In this document: piece after piece, positions 7,697 through 17,235 of the stretch
Layout: each line of letters starts with the position of its first letter
Numbering within the stretch: the first letter of the stretch is position 1
Assembly: GCA_028277405.1 (NCBI GenBank)
Contig: JANQGH010000100.1
Span: 310,001 to 374,000 of the forward strand
Source of the DNA: Alphaproteobacteria bacterium
GTDB lineage: Bacteria > Pseudomonadota > Alphaproteobacteria > DSM-16000 > Inquilinaceae
Reading direction: 5' to 3'
DNA length: 64,000 nt
The notes under the pieces: model-generated
Seen by the model: the letters and a program-made list of their open reading frames with translations, nothing else
Databases searched by the model: none
What the model was told of the DNA's origin: nothing
Position numbers and translations under genes: made by a program

Positions 7697-8701
7697 CTAC
7701 GTCTTGGGCGGCAACAGGCCCATGATGTCCTTGGTCCGCGCCAGGATCGGATCGGCGATCGCGCGGGCCCGGTCGGCCCCGTCCTTCAGGACCTCCTCAA
7801 TCTCGTCCGGCGCCTGCATCAGCCCGTTCAGCCGGTCGGCGATCGGCGCCAGCGCGGCCACCGCCGCATCGGTCAGCGCCTGCTTGAACACCGAAAACGG
7901 GCTGCCGCCATAGGATTGCAGCACCTCTTCCGGCGTGTGCCGGTTCAACGATGCATAGATGTTGACCAGATTGGCCGCCTCGGCCCTTCCTTCCAGGCCC
8001 GCCGGCTCACTGGGCAGCGGCTCCGGATCGGTCCTGGCCTTGCGGAACTTGTTGGCGATGGTGTCAGCGTCGTCGACCATGTTGATCCGGGTCATGTCGG
8101 ACGGATCGGTCTTGCTCATCTTCTTGGTGCCGTCGCGCAGGGACATGATGCGCGTGCCGCTGCCCAGGATCTGCGGTTCGGGCAGTGGGAAGAACTCCGT
8201 CCCGAAGCGGTGGTTGAAGCTGCCGCCGATCTCGCGCATCAGTTCCAGATGCTGCTTCTGGTCCTCGCCGACCGGCACGTGCGTTGCGTGGTAAAGCAGT
8301 ACGTCGGCCGCCATCAGCACCGGATAGGCGAACAAGCCGTGCAGGGCCTGGTCCTGCTTCTTGCCCGCCTTGTCCTTGAACTGGGTCATGCGCTTCAGCC
8401 AGCCCATGGGCGTGACGCAGCTGAACAGCCAGGCCAGCTCCGCATGGGCCGCGACCTGGCTTTGGCAGAACAGGATCGAACGCTTCGGGTCGATGCCCGC
8501 CGCGATCAGGGTTGCCGCCAGTTCGCGCGACTGGGCCCGCAGGGCGGCCGGGTCAGGCGCTGAGGTCAGGGCGTGGAGATCGACGACGCAATAGATGCAG
8601 TCGAAGTCGCCTTGAAGATCGACCCAGTTGCGTACCGCACCCAGATAATTGCCCAAATGCATGGCGTGGGTCGGCTGAATGCCGGAAAAGATGCGGTTCA
8701 T
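7697..8701 (-). CDS. trpS: Tryptophanyl-tRNA synthetase
   Basis: 334-residue class I aminoacyl-tRNA synthetase charging tRNA-Trp. The start MNRIFSGIQPT is diagnostic; the HIGH-equivalent is HLGN (15-18) and the KMSKT loop is at 194-198. Length is normal. It lies 64 nt downstream of murJ on the same strand, as in many alphaproteobacteria. The gap of about 130 nt to tauE has no evident gene. Confidence 0.97.
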   Translation of the reverse strand: MNRIFSGIQPTHAMHLGNYLGAVRNWVDLQGDFDCIYCVVDLHALTSAPDPAALRAQSRELAATLIAAGIDPKRSILFCQSQVAAHAELAWLFSCVTPMGWLKRMTQFKDKAGKKQDQALHGLFAYPVLMAADVLLYHATHVPVGEDQKQHLELMREIGGSFNHRFGTEFFPLPEPQILGSGTRIMSLRDGTKKMSKTDPSDMTRINMVDDADTIANKFRKARTDPEPLPSEPAGLEGRAEAANLVNIYASLNRHTPEEVLQSYGGSPFSVFKQALTDAAVAALAPIADRLNGLMQAPDEIEEVLKDGADRARAIADPILARTKDIMGLLPPKT

Positions 8702-8765
8702 CGAAATCGAGCCCGGGGTTCGACGGTTGGGGAGCGCGGGGTTATCGCCAAGCGCGACGCCGGGG

Positions 8766-10358
8766 TCAAGCGCCGCGTCCGGTCTCCGTGTCGCGCCGGC
8801 GGACCAGCGTTTTCAGATCCCGCAGGTTCAGGCCGCCGAACAGATGGGCGGTGCCGAAATAGACGATGGCCCCGCCGGCTATGATTGCGGCCAGCACGGG
8901 TGCCTGAACCGCGAGATCGTTGGGCAGCCTGCCCCAGGTCGCCCAGGAGGCCGCGCCGATCACCACCGCCATGGCCAACCCGGCGGCGACCAGGCGGGGC
9001 AGCCGTCTTGCCAGGCGGTCGTCGATCGCGAAATGTCCGCGCCGTCGCAGGGCGCGGCTCAGCAGCAGCACGTTCAGCCAGGCCGTGATGCCCGTTGCCG
9101 AGGCGATGCCCACATGGCCCCACAAGGGCGGCAGAACGATGATCAGTCCAACCGACAGGGCGGCATTGATCACGGTGGTCACGATGGCGATGCGGACCGG
9201 GGTTGTCGTGTCGTGCCGTGCGTAAAAGCCGGTCTGCAGAACCTTGATGACGATGAAGCCGGGCAGGCCGATCGAATAGGCCATCAAGGCCCACGAGGTG
9301 GAGCTGGCATTGGCGGCGGTGAACGCGCCCCGTTCGAACAGCGTCGACACGATGGGCAGGGCCAGGGCGATAAGCCCAATGGCCGCGGGCAAGGCCAGCA
9401 AGAGGCTGTATTCGATCGCGCGGTTCTGGCTGGCATGGACGTCGCCCATGTCGCCATTGGCATCGGCTTCCTTCACCTGACGGGCCAGCATCGGCAGTAA
9501 CGCCGTGCCGATGGCGATGCCGATGACGCTGAGCGGCAGTTGATAGAGCTGGCTGGCGTAGAACAGATAGCTGATCGCGCCCTGCGGCAGTTCCGACGCC
9601 AGCAGCGTGTCGATGAACAGGTTGACCTGCATGACGCCCGCGCCGAACGCGGCCGGCGCCATCAGCTTGAACAGACGGCGGATCTGGGGTCCGAACCTCG
9701 GCACCGGCAGGTAAAGCGGCATGCCGGCGCGCGCGGCCATCCAGGCCACGAAGACGAGTTGTGCCAATCCGGCGATCGGCACCGCAACGGCAAGCGCATC
9801 GCCGGCGACGATCTGGGTTTGATGGGCGATCAAGAGGGCGCTGATCAGAATGGCGTTGAACAGGATCGGCATCCCGGCGAAAGGCGCGAACCGGTCAAGC
9901 GCATTCAGAACAGCGCCGAACAGAGCCGCTAGCGACATCAGCATCAGGTATGGGAAGGTCAGGCGGGCGTAGTGCACGGCCAGCCCGTATTGCAGCGGAT
10001 CGTCGGCAAAACCGGGCGCCAGCACATACATCACCCACGGCATGCCGATGACGAACAGCCCGCTCAAGATCAAGAGAATGGGGACCATGACGCCAAGGGC
10101 CTGTTCGGCAAATTCCTTCGCCGCGGCGTGGCCCTTGCCGTGCAGTTCGCTCGTGAAGATCGGTACGAAGGCGATCGAAAAGGCGCCTTCGGCCAAGATG
10201 CGGCGAAACAGGTTGGGCAGACGCAAGGCGACGAAAAAGGCGTCCGCGACCGGCCCGGCGCCCAGAATGGCGGCCGTCAGCACGTCTCTGGCGAAGCCGA
10301 ACACGCGGCTGACCATGGTCAGGCCACTGACGGTTGCGAAAGCCCGAATCAAAGACAT
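8766..10358 (-). CDS. murJ: Lipid II flippase MurJ
   Basis: 530-residue MOP-superfamily transporter that flips lipid II across the inner membrane for peptidoglycan synthesis. The N-terminus (ATVSGLTMVSRVFGFARD) and the LPNLFRRILAEGAFS block are the MurJ signatures; around 14 hydrophobic segments span the protein. It sits between glnD and trpS, the usual alphaproteobacterial order. Confidence 0.96.
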   Translation of the reverse strand: MSLIRAFATVSGLTMVSRVFGFARDVLTAAILGAGPVADAFFVALRLPNLFRRILAEGAFSIAFVPIFTSELHGKGHAAAKEFAEQALGVMVPILLILSGLFVIGMPWVMYVLAPGFADDPLQYGLAVHYARLTFPYLMLMSLAALFGAVLNALDRFAPFAGMPILFNAILISALLIAHQTQIVAGDALAVAVPIAGLAQLVFVAWMAARAGMPLYLPVPRFGPQIRRLFKLMAPAAFGAGVMQVNLFIDTLLASELPQGAISYLFYASQLYQLPLSVIGIAIGTALLPMLARQVKEADANGDMGDVHASQNRAIEYSLLLALPAAIGLIALALPIVSTLFERGAFTAANASSTSWALMAYSIGLPGFIVIKVLQTGFYARHDTTTPVRIAIVTTVINAALSVGLIIVLPPLWGHVGIASATGITAWLNVLLLSRALRRRGHFAIDDRLARRLPRLVAAGLAMAVVIGAASWATWGRLPNDLAVQAPVLAAIIAGGAIVYFGTAHLFGGLNLRDLKTLVRRRDTETGRGA

Positions 10359-10435
10359 TTGTCCAGCAGTGTCGCGCGGATGGGCGGCGGCGCAAGGGCC
10401 GCGATGGGGTTTTTCCGCGACACTGCGCGGCTACG

Positions 10436-13321
10436 CTATTCGTTGGCGGCTTTACGCTTGGCGGGCCGTACCGGCTTGGCCGGTTTGCCGGCCGGTGCGC
10501 AATCCGGGTCGGTCAACGCGGTCAGCAGCGCCTTTCGGATCGTGTTCAGTTTGCCCTCATGGGTGACTTTCAGGCCGAAGACATCCTTCACATAGAACAC
10601 GTCGACGACCCGCTCGCCGAAGGTCGAGATCTTGGCGGTCGTGATCTGAAGGTTAAGGCCATAGAGCGCACGGGTGACGTCGTGCAGCAGGCCGGGCCTG
10701 TCGCGGCCGTTGACCTCGATGATCGTCTGCGTGCTGTTGGCCTCGTTGTCGATCAGCACACGCGGCTGAACCTTGAAGACCCGGGTCCTGCTGGGCAGCA
10801 TTGGCCGGCGCTTGGCGATTTCCGTCTTTGGCCGCATGTCGCCGCTGAGGCTGCGCTCGATCGCGCTGGACAGCCGGGCCAGCTTGTCCGCCGCCTGAAA
10901 CGGCCCGCCCTCGGCGTCCTGAATGATGAAGATGTCCAGCGCCGAACCGTCGGTCAGCGTGAAAATGCGTGCCTCGACGATGCTGGCGCCAACGACGGAC
11001 AAGGCCCCGGCCAATCGGCTGAACAGACCGGGATGGTCGGCCGTGTGAATGGTGACTTCCGTAACCCCTCGGCCGCGATCGATGCGCGTTTCGATGGTCA
11101 GCGCCTGCCCGGTCTTTTCCGCCGTCCGCAACAGCCGGGCGTGGCGGGCATGGGCCTCGGTTTCCTGCTGCAGCCAGTAGGGCGCGTAGCCCTTGCTGAG
11201 GAAGGCCTCGACATCCTCCGCCGGCCAGTCGGGCAACAGATCGCGCACCGCGTCTTTCGCCAGGTTGATCCGGGCCTCGCGCCCCTTCTCCTCATGGGCG
11301 CCGATGAGAATGTCGCGGGCGCGATGGAAAAGCTGACCCAGCAGCGTCGCCTTCCAGCCATTCCAGCGACCCGGGCCGACCGCGCTGATGTCGGCGGTCG
11401 TGAGCACGAGTAACAGACGCAGCCGTTCGGCGGACTCCATGCGGCCGGCGAAATCGGCGATGGCCTCCTCATCATCGATGTCGCGCTTCAGCGCCACGTT
11501 GCTCATCAGCAGATGCCAGCGCACCAGCCATTCGGCCGTTTCCGTTTCCTCGTCGCTGAGGCCCAGCCGCCGCCCCAACTTGCCGGCGATGCGCGCCCCG
11601 AGGACGGAGTGATCGCCGCCCCGTCCCTTGGCGATGTCGTGACAGAACATGGCGACATACAGCGCCCGACGGCTTTCGATCTTGGCGATCACCCGGCTTG
11701 CCAGCGGCCACTGGTCCGCCCCGTCGCCGCCCTCAAGCCCGTTCAAAATGCCGATCGCGAACAGGGTGTGCTCGTCCACGGTGAAGACGTGGTACATGTC
11801 GTGCTGCATCTGCGCCACGACCCGACCCCATTCAGGGATGAACTTCCCGAGCACGCCGGCCTCGTTCATCCGGCGCAAGACCCGTTCGGTCCCCTTCTCG
11901 CCCGTCAAGATCTCAAGGAAGACGGCGTTCGCCTCCGGGTCCTTGCGCAGCTTCGGTCCGATCAGGCGCAGCGACCGCGTCACCAGCTTCAGGGCGTTGG
12001 GGTGAAAACTGATGTCGTGGATTTGCGAGACGCGAAACAGCCGGATGATGTCGACCGGGTTTTCGCGGAACTGCTTGTCTTCGGCGACGTTCAGGCGCCC
12101 GCCATCGACGACGAAGCCGTCAAGCTCCTGCTTATCGCCCTTGCTGCCGAACAGACGCGCCCGCAGGGAACGGCCTTGGGGGCGGTGGCGGCTTTCGGCC
12201 TCCAGCGCCGCGCAGAAGATGCGGGTCAGGTCGCCGACATCCTTGGCGATCAGGAAATAGTGCTTCATGAACCGTTCGACGCCGGACGTGCCGGCGTGAT
12301 CGGTGTAGCCCATGCGCCGGCCGACCTCGGTCTGCAGGTCGAAGGTCAGCCGGTCTTCCGCGCGTCCGGTCAAATAGTGCAGGTGACAGCGCAGCGTCCT
12401 GAGAAACGTCTGGTCCTTGATGAACAGGTCCGCTTCATCGCGCGTCAGCATGCCGGCATCGACCAGGCCGTCGGCGTCGTCGACTTGATGCAGGTATTTG
12501 CCGATCCAAAACAGCGTCTGCAGGTCGCGCAGGCCGCCCTTGCCCTCCTTGATGTTGGGCTCAAGCGCGTAGCGGCTGTCGCCGAGGCGGCGGTGGCGTT
12601 CGTCCCGTTCGGCCAGCTTGGCCTGGACGAACTCCAGCCCGGTTCCCGCCAACACCTCCTTGGCGAAGCGCTGGGTGAACTCGTCATACAGCGAGCGTTC
12701 CCCCCACAAGGGCCGTGACTCCAACAATGACGTGCGGATCGTCATGTCGCCCTTGGCGCTGCGCAGGTTTTCAGCGACGGTGCGCACCGCGTGACCGACC
12801 TTCAGGCCCAAATCCCACATGAGCAGCAGCATGGCCTCGACCACCTGCTCCACCCTGGGCGCGCGCTTGTAGGGCAGCAGGAACAGAAGATCGACGTCCG
12901 AACCCGGAGCCAGTTCGCCGCGACCGTAGCCGCCGATGGCGACGATGACGAACCGTTCCGCCATCGTTGGGTTGGGGGCCGGGAACAGCCTGTTGCCGAC
13001 GGCGTCGGCCAGGCCGCGGATCAGCCGGTCCATCAGATAGGCTTGCTCCGCAACGCAGGCGTCGCCGCCGACGAAATCCTCCAAAAAGCGCCGTCTGATC
13101 TCGTTGCGGCCGTGATCGAGGGCTGTACGGGCGGCCTTTAGAAGGGCGGCGCGCTGGTCGGTGCCGTCGTTCTCGGCCTGATCAAGTGCCGCGTCCAGCG
13201 CTGTGGCAAAGGCCTGTTCGTCAATCAGACCCTTCGGGTCGGCAATGCCCGTGCCCAGTGGCTCGCCGACCATCTCGGCACTGTCCCGTGCTCCGTTTGC
13301 AGGTCTGAGGAGATCAAGCAT
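10436..13321 (-). CDS. glnD: Bifunctional [PII] uridylyltransferase/UMP-removing enzyme GlnD
   Basis: 961-residue nitrogen-sensing enzyme that uridylylates PII proteins when glutamine is low and removes UMP when it is high. The nucleotidyltransferase domain contains GYGRGELAPGSDVDLLF (131-147). The HD phosphohydrolase domain contains FCHDIAKGRGGDHS (about residue 560). Two C-terminal ACT domains (about 745-830 and 855-935) bind glutamine, the second opening with GRDRPGLLHDVTRAL. A basic Lys/Arg-rich tail closes the protein. Length is typical. Confidence 0.96.
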   Translation of the reverse strand: MLDLLRPANGARDSAEMVGEPLGTGIADPKGLIDEQAFATALDAALDQAENDGTDQRAALLKAARTALDHGRNEIRRRFLEDFVGGDACVAEQAYLMDRLIRGLADAVGNRLFPAPNPTMAERFVIVAIGGYGRGELAPGSDVDLLFLLPYKRAPRVEQVVEAMLLLMWDLGLKVGHAVRTVAENLRSAKGDMTIRTSLLESRPLWGERSLYDEFTQRFAKEVLAGTGLEFVQAKLAERDERHRRLGDSRYALEPNIKEGKGGLRDLQTLFWIGKYLHQVDDADGLVDAGMLTRDEADLFIKDQTFLRTLRCHLHYLTGRAEDRLTFDLQTEVGRRMGYTDHAGTSGVERFMKHYFLIAKDVGDLTRIFCAALEAESRHRPQGRSLRARLFGSKGDKQELDGFVVDGGRLNVAEDKQFRENPVDIIRLFRVSQIHDISFHPNALKLVTRSLRLIGPKLRKDPEANAVFLEILTGEKGTERVLRRMNEAGVLGKFIPEWGRVVAQMQHDMYHVFTVDEHTLFAIGILNGLEGGDGADQWPLASRVIAKIESRRALYVAMFCHDIAKGRGGDHSVLGARIAGKLGRRLGLSDEETETAEWLVRWHLLMSNVALKRDIDDEEAIADFAGRMESAERLRLLLVLTTADISAVGPGRWNGWKATLLGQLFHRARDILIGAHEEKGREARINLAKDAVRDLLPDWPAEDVEAFLSKGYAPYWLQQETEAHARHARLLRTAEKTGQALTIETRIDRGRGVTEVTIHTADHPGLFSRLAGALSVVGASIVEARIFTLTDGSALDIFIIQDAEGGPFQAADKLARLSSAIERSLSGDMRPKTEIAKRRPMLPSRTRVFKVQPRVLIDNEANSTQTIIEVNGRDRPGLLHDVTRALYGLNLQITTAKISTFGERVVDVFYVKDVFGLKVTHEGKLNTIRKALLTALTDPDCAPAGKPAKPVRPAKRKAANE

Positions 13322-13364
13322 CGGCGTCAGATTGTGGCGGCGTCGCCGGTTCTCAAGGTGAACA

Positions 13365-13643
13365 TCAGGGGCCGTTTCCCGACGGACGCGCTTGGTTTTC
13401 CAGATGTCGAAGCAGGCCAGCCAACACAGGCTCCAGATCGTCCTTGGTCACGGGCTGGGGGCGATCGCGCGACGCCAAGACGGCCAGCCGATTGGCGATC
13501 GCCTCCAACAGCGATTCCGATCGATCGAGGCGACTTCTCAAGAGCGCGATCTCGCTGGCCATGCGCTCCATGGTTTCGGCCAGAAGGCGCAGATCCTCAC
13601 GCTCGGTCGCCATCGATCGGTCGACGGGCTCGGGCGCGGTCAT
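13365..13643 (-). CDS. Small coiled-coil protein coupled to mutS
   Basis: 92-residue protein I do not recognise. Residues 14-60 form a leucine-rich amphipathic helix (LRLLAETMERMA, LLRSRLDRSESLLEAIANRL) likely to be a coiled coil; both ends are Pro-rich and polar. Its ATG overlaps the mutS stop (ATGA), so it is probably co-translated with mutS, and glnD begins 43 nt beyond its stop. Unusually short genes in GC-rich DNA can be spurious, but the overlap and helical periodicity favour a real one. Confidence 0.55.
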   Translation of the reverse strand: MTAPEPVDRSMATEREDLRLLAETMERMASEIALLRSRLDRSESLLEAIANRLAVLASRDRPQPVTKDDLEPVLAGLLRHLENQARPSGNGP

Positions 13644-16309
13644 GACTCCTCCTGCAAGGCGCGCTTCAGCGCATAAAGATACTCCAGCGCCGCCCGTGGT
13701 GTCATCTCGTCCGGGTTCAGGCTTTCTAAGAGACTATCCACCTCGGTCGGTTGGGCGGTTGGTGGTGGCGCGCTTGGCGGCGGCACGGCGAACAGCGGCA
13801 AATCGTCGGCGAGGCCGGTCAGCTTGGAGCCTTGCTCGCCCTGCTCAAGCGCGTTCAGCACCTGTTCGGCCCGCCCGACCACCGCTGGCGGCAGCCCTGC
13901 CAGTTTTGCCACGTGAATGCCGTAGGACCGGTCGGCGGCGCCGGGACCGACCTCGTGCAGAAAGACGATGTCGCCCTGCCATTCCTTCACCCGCATCGTG
14001 TGGCACGACAGGTTCTCCAGCTTGGCACCTAGAGCCGTCAGCTCATGGTAATGCGTGGCGAACAGGGCGCGGCAGCCGATGGTTTCGTGCAGATGCTCGA
14101 CCGTGGCCCAGGCGATGGACAGGCCATCGAAGGTCGCGGTGCCACGGCCGATTTCGTCCAGGATGACCAGGCTCTGCGGTGTCGCCTGGTTCAAGATGGC
14201 GGCGGTTTCAACCATTTCGACCATGAAGGTGGAACGGCCACGCGCCAGATCGTCGGATGCGCCCACCCGGCTGAACAGGCGATCGACGATGCCGATCCGC
14301 GCGCTGTCCGCCGGCACGTAGGCGCCCATCTGGGCCAGAATCGCGATCAAGGCGTTTTGGCGCAGGAAGGTCGACTTGCCCGCCATGTTCGGCCCGGTCA
14401 GCAGCCACAGCCGCTGGCTGCCGCCGAGGTCGCAATCATTGGCGACGAACCGTGTCTGATCCTGCGCCATCAGGGCGGCCTCGACGACCGGATGGCGGCC
14501 GCCCTTGACGTCGAAGGTCGTGTCGTCGGTCAGGGTTGGGCGTACCCAACCGCTGTCGGAGGCCAGCCGGGCATGGCTGGCGACGACATCGAGCGAAGCC
14601 AGCGCCGCCGCAGCCGTCGCCACCGGCTCCGCGGCGGCGATCACATCGGCGACCAGCGCCTCGAACACGGCCATTTCGGTGGCCAAGGCCTTGTCCGCCG
14701 CTTCGCCGATGGCGCGTTCCAGTTCCGTAAGCTCGACCGTCGTGAAGCGCACGGCGCTTCCCAGGGTCTGGCGGTGGATGAAAGTCTCCGCCTGCTCCGG
14801 CGTGGTCAGCTTGTCGGCGTGGGTCGGCGTGACCTCGATGTGGTAGCCGATGACGTTGTTGTGCTTGATCTTCAGACCGCTGACGCCCGTGGCGTCGGCA
14901 TATTTGGTCTGCAGGCCGGCGATCAGCTTGCGGCTGTCGTCGCGCAGCGTGCGCAGATCGTCCAACGTCGAGTCGTAGCCGGCGGCGACAAATCCGCCGT
15001 CACGGGTGAGCGCCGGCGGCTCGTCCACCAGGGCGGCGGCAAGCGTCGTCGCCAGGTTGTCTTCGCCCTTCAGATCCCGCGACGCGGCGATCAGGAGATC
15101 GGGCAGCTCTTGCTTGTCCTGTTCGGCAATCCGCTGACGCAGGGATTGTGCCGCCGCCAGCCCGTCGCGGATCGCCGCGAGATCGCGCGGGCCGCCGCGC
15201 CCCAGACTCAATCGGCTAAGGGCCCTTTCGATGTCGGGGCTGCGTCTCAGCGCCGCGCGCAGATCCTCAAGCAGCCGTGCATCGCCGATCAGATATTGGG
15301 TGGCGTCAAGGCGCCGGTCGATCGCACCGCGATCCGTCAACGGCGATGTCAGGTGCGTGTTAAGCAGTCGGGCGCCTGCCCCCGTCAAGGTCCGGTCGAT
15401 GACGCTGAGAAGACTGCCCTTTCGGTCGCCGGACAGGGTGCGCATCAGTTCCAGATTGCGGCGCGTCGCGGCGTCGATCTCCAGACTGCTGCCTGCGCTG
15501 CGATGCCGGGGCGGCGAGAGCCGGGGAAAGCGGCCCTTCTGGGTCAGGTCGATATAGTCGATCAGGGCGCCGGCGGCTGCGATTTCGGGCCGGCTGAAAC
15601 TGCCGAAGGCGTCCAGCGAGGCCACGCCGTAGAGCGTGTGCAGCCGATGCCGCGCATTTTCGCTGTCGAACCGGCTGTTGGGCTGAACGGACAGGCGCGA
15701 TGACCAATCGGCGGTCGCGTTGGCAATGGCCGCCTGATCGGCCAGCCGGTCGGGCAACAGCACCTCACCGGGGTCGATGCGGGCCAGGACAGCGCCCAGA
15801 TGCTCCGGTTCAACGGTCTCGGTCGTCAGCACGCCGGTGGTGATATCGACCACCGCCAGGCCCAGCGCACCGCCGGCGTCCGCCAAGGCGACGAGGAAGT
15901 TGTTGGACCGCGCCTCCAACAGCGTGTCTTCCGTGATCGTGCCGGGCGTGATGACGCGGATGACGTCTCGCCTGACCAGGGTCTTGCCGGACCGTTTCTT
16001 GGCCTCGGCCGGCGTTTCCATCTGTTCGCAGATGGCGACCTTGAAGCCCTGCCGGATCAATCTGGCGAGATAGGCCTCGTGCGCGTGGGCGGGCACGCCG
16101 GCCATGGGCACGTCCTCGCCGTCATGCTGGCCCCGCTTTGTCAGCGTGATGTCCAGCGCCTCGGCGGCCTTGATCGCGTCGTCGAAGAACAACTCGTAGA
16201 AGTCACCCATACGGAAGAAGATCAGGCAATCCGGGTGGGCCTGCTTGGCCTGCCAGAACTGCCCCATCATGGGGGTCTTTCCACGGGGTCGGGTGGTGCT
16301 GCCGGGCAC
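13640..16309 (-). CDS. mutS: DNA mismatch repair protein MutS
   Basis: 889-residue mismatch-recognition ATPase. The mismatch-binding domain begins TPMMGQFWQAKQAHPD and continues with the FRMGDFYELFFDDA block; the ATPase has Walker A GPNMAGKST (about 640) and the DEIGRGTATFDG block. A GTG start is preferred because GGAAG lies 7 nt upstream and it leaves a normal 15-residue lead before TPMM. The frame stays open a further 234 nt upstream, but that part is low-complexity. The C-terminus ends in a Pro-rich linker and a short helical tetramerisation-like tail. Confidence 0.95.
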   Translation of the reverse strand: MPGSTTRPRGKTPMMGQFWQAKQAHPDCLIFFRMGDFYELFFDDAIKAAEALDITLTKRGQHDGEDVPMAGVPAHAHEAYLARLIRQGFKVAICEQMETPAEAKKRSGKTLVRRDVIRVITPGTITEDTLLEARSNNFLVALADAGGALGLAVVDITTGVLTTETVEPEHLGAVLARIDPGEVLLPDRLADQAAIANATADWSSRLSVQPNSRFDSENARHRLHTLYGVASLDAFGSFSRPEIAAAGALIDYIDLTQKGRFPRLSPPRHRSAGSSLEIDAATRRNLELMRTLSGDRKGSLLSVIDRTLTGAGARLLNTHLTSPLTDRGAIDRRLDATQYLIGDARLLEDLRAALRRSPDIERALSRLSLGRGGPRDLAAIRDGLAAAQSLRQRIAEQDKQELPDLLIAASRDLKGEDNLATTLAAALVDEPPALTRDGGFVAAGYDSTLDDLRTLRDDSRKLIAGLQTKYADATGVSGLKIKHNNVIGYHIEVTPTHADKLTTPEQAETFIHRQTLGSAVRFTTVELTELERAIGEAADKALATEMAVFEALVADVIAAAEPVATAAAALASLDVVASHARLASDSGWVRPTLTDDTTFDVKGGRHPVVEAALMAQDQTRFVANDCDLGGSQRLWLLTGPNMAGKSTFLRQNALIAILAQMGAYVPADSARIGIVDRLFSRVGASDDLARGRSTFMVEMVETAAILNQATPQSLVILDEIGRGTATFDGLSIAWATVEHLHETIGCRALFATHYHELTALGAKLENLSCHTMRVKEWQGDIVFLHEVGPGAADRSYGIHVAKLAGLPPAVVGRAEQVLNALEQGEQGSKLTGLADDLPLFAVPPPSAPPPTAQPTEVDSLLESLNPDEMTPRAALEYLYALKRALQEES

Positions 16310-16426
16310 GGCGTGTCTTCCAAGGTCCAGGGACGGCGTGCATCCTGCCCGGTTCCGTCTCGCCGCTGCCGCTGCTTTTTCGAACCCGGGAAGGTGCCTT
16401 GAACAGTGGCGGCGACTATGCAAATG

Positions 16427-16453
16427 GGGCCGCCCCCTGTCCAGGGGCGGCCC
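16427..16453 (-). terminator. GC-rich hairpin after the lipoprotein gene
   Basis: GGGCCGCCCC and GGGGCGGCCC arms (10-bp perfect stem, 7-nt loop) lie 54 nt past the stop of the glycine-zipper gene and upstream of mutS. The T-tract is poor (CCATTT), so this is a probable but not textbook terminator. The rest of 16310-16506 shows no gene. Confidence 0.55.
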
Positions 16454-16506
16454 GCTTGTTGGTGAAGAAAGTCCGGCGGCCTCGTGCCGCCCGCCAGGGG
16501 CGACGA

Positions 16507-16743
16507 TCAGCAGCCGTTGGGGTCGAGGTTGATGTCCTCGCAATCGGTCAGGGCACCGGCCGCGGCACCGGCGGCGCCGCCGACCAAGGCTCCGGTGATC
16601 GGGTTGCCGCCGAAAATCGCGGCACCCCCGGCACCCGCGCCGGCGCCAATCGCGCCGCCGCTCAGCGCCCGCTCACCAACCGTGTTGCCGCACGCTGCCA
16701 AGAACAGGGTTGCGGCGCCGACCAAAAACACCTTCTTCATCAT
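16507..16743 (-). CDS. Glycine-zipper lipoprotein
   Basis: 78-residue small lipoprotein. The signal sequence MMKKVFLVGAATLFLAAC ends in a lipobox (LAAC) with the lipidated Cys at 18. The mature part is almost all Gly/Ala in GxxxG spacing (GGAIGAGAGAGGAA, GALVGGAAGAAAGA), a glycine zipper that inserts in or packs against membranes, followed by an acidic CEDINLDPNGC tail. AAGGAG lies 8 nt before the chosen ATG; an upstream ATG overlaps the Shine-Dalgarno. Probably an outer-membrane stress or structural lipoprotein. Confidence 0.8.
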   Translation of the reverse strand: MMKKVFLVGAATLFLAACGNTVGERALSGGAIGAGAGAGGAAIFGGNPITGALVGGAAGAAAGALTDCEDINLDPNGC

Positions 16744-16860
16744 TGCCATATCTCCTTTCAAGAGCAGCAGCACCCCAGCGTTGACAGGGCTGTCAACAGG
16801 GGCCGTGAACATGGATCTTCGGCATGAACCATGCCTGTAAACAACACGCACAATCGCGTG

Positions 16861-17019
16861 TTATTCCAATCCAATATCGCGACGCAGGTGCGGCGTCAGA
16901 AAGGCAATTCGATGGCCGTGATGCGCCTTATTGCGGCGCCCTCGGCCATCCCTTCGGCGGGCGAGCCATTGGGTAAGAACCGCCCATGGCCACGCCCGAA
17001 TGTCGAGCGCAGTGAACAT
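16861..17019 (-). CDS. DUF1127-like small protein
   Basis: 52-residue basic protein ending HLRRDIGLE, the conserved C-terminal signature of DUF1127, a family of short Arg-rich alphaproteobacterial proteins; some members bind RNA and affect phosphate or carbon metabolism and small-RNA turnover. The start MFTALDIRAW is chosen because AGGA sits 8 nt upstream; an ATG nine bases earlier lacks a usable Shine-Dalgarno. Confidence 0.6.
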   Translation of the reverse strand: MFTALDIRAWPWAVLTQWLARRRDGRGRRNKAHHGHRIAFLTPHLRRDIGLE

Positions 17020-17124
17020 TGTACTCATCCTGGTTGGTTTTCGGGCTGCCACCCTCATTGCGCGGACGCGCGGATCAAGGCGACACGCTGCCGGTCGGAG
17101 CGATCGACAGCGAGATCGTAATTA

Positions 17125-17155
17125 ATCCGATCTAGGATGTATTACAAGATCGGAT
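17125..17155. repeat. 9-bp inverted repeat upstream of the DUF1127 gene
   Basis: ATCCGATCT and AGATCGGAT arms separated by 13 nt, in the 216-nt gap between rfbA and the DUF1127 gene. It could end the rfb transcript or be an operator for the small gene. No U-tract follows in either direction. Nothing else is seen in 17020-17235. Confidence 0.45.
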
Positions 17156-17235
17156 ATCGTGAGATCGATTGGAAGGCGTGGGATATTTCGGATGTGTGTC
17201 GCCCTTGCAACACTGCAGGCGAGGGAGGGCCGCGA

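Noticed and set aside
11513..12718. Long open frame on the plus strand opposite glnD
   Set aside because: It lies wholly inside glnD, whose domains and motifs are clear; the frame is open only because of high GC and codon bias, and its translation resembles no protein.
14045..15703. Long open frame on the plus strand opposite mutS
   Set aside because: Antisense to a certain MutS, with low-complexity Arg/Gly/Gln-rich translation; a shadow.
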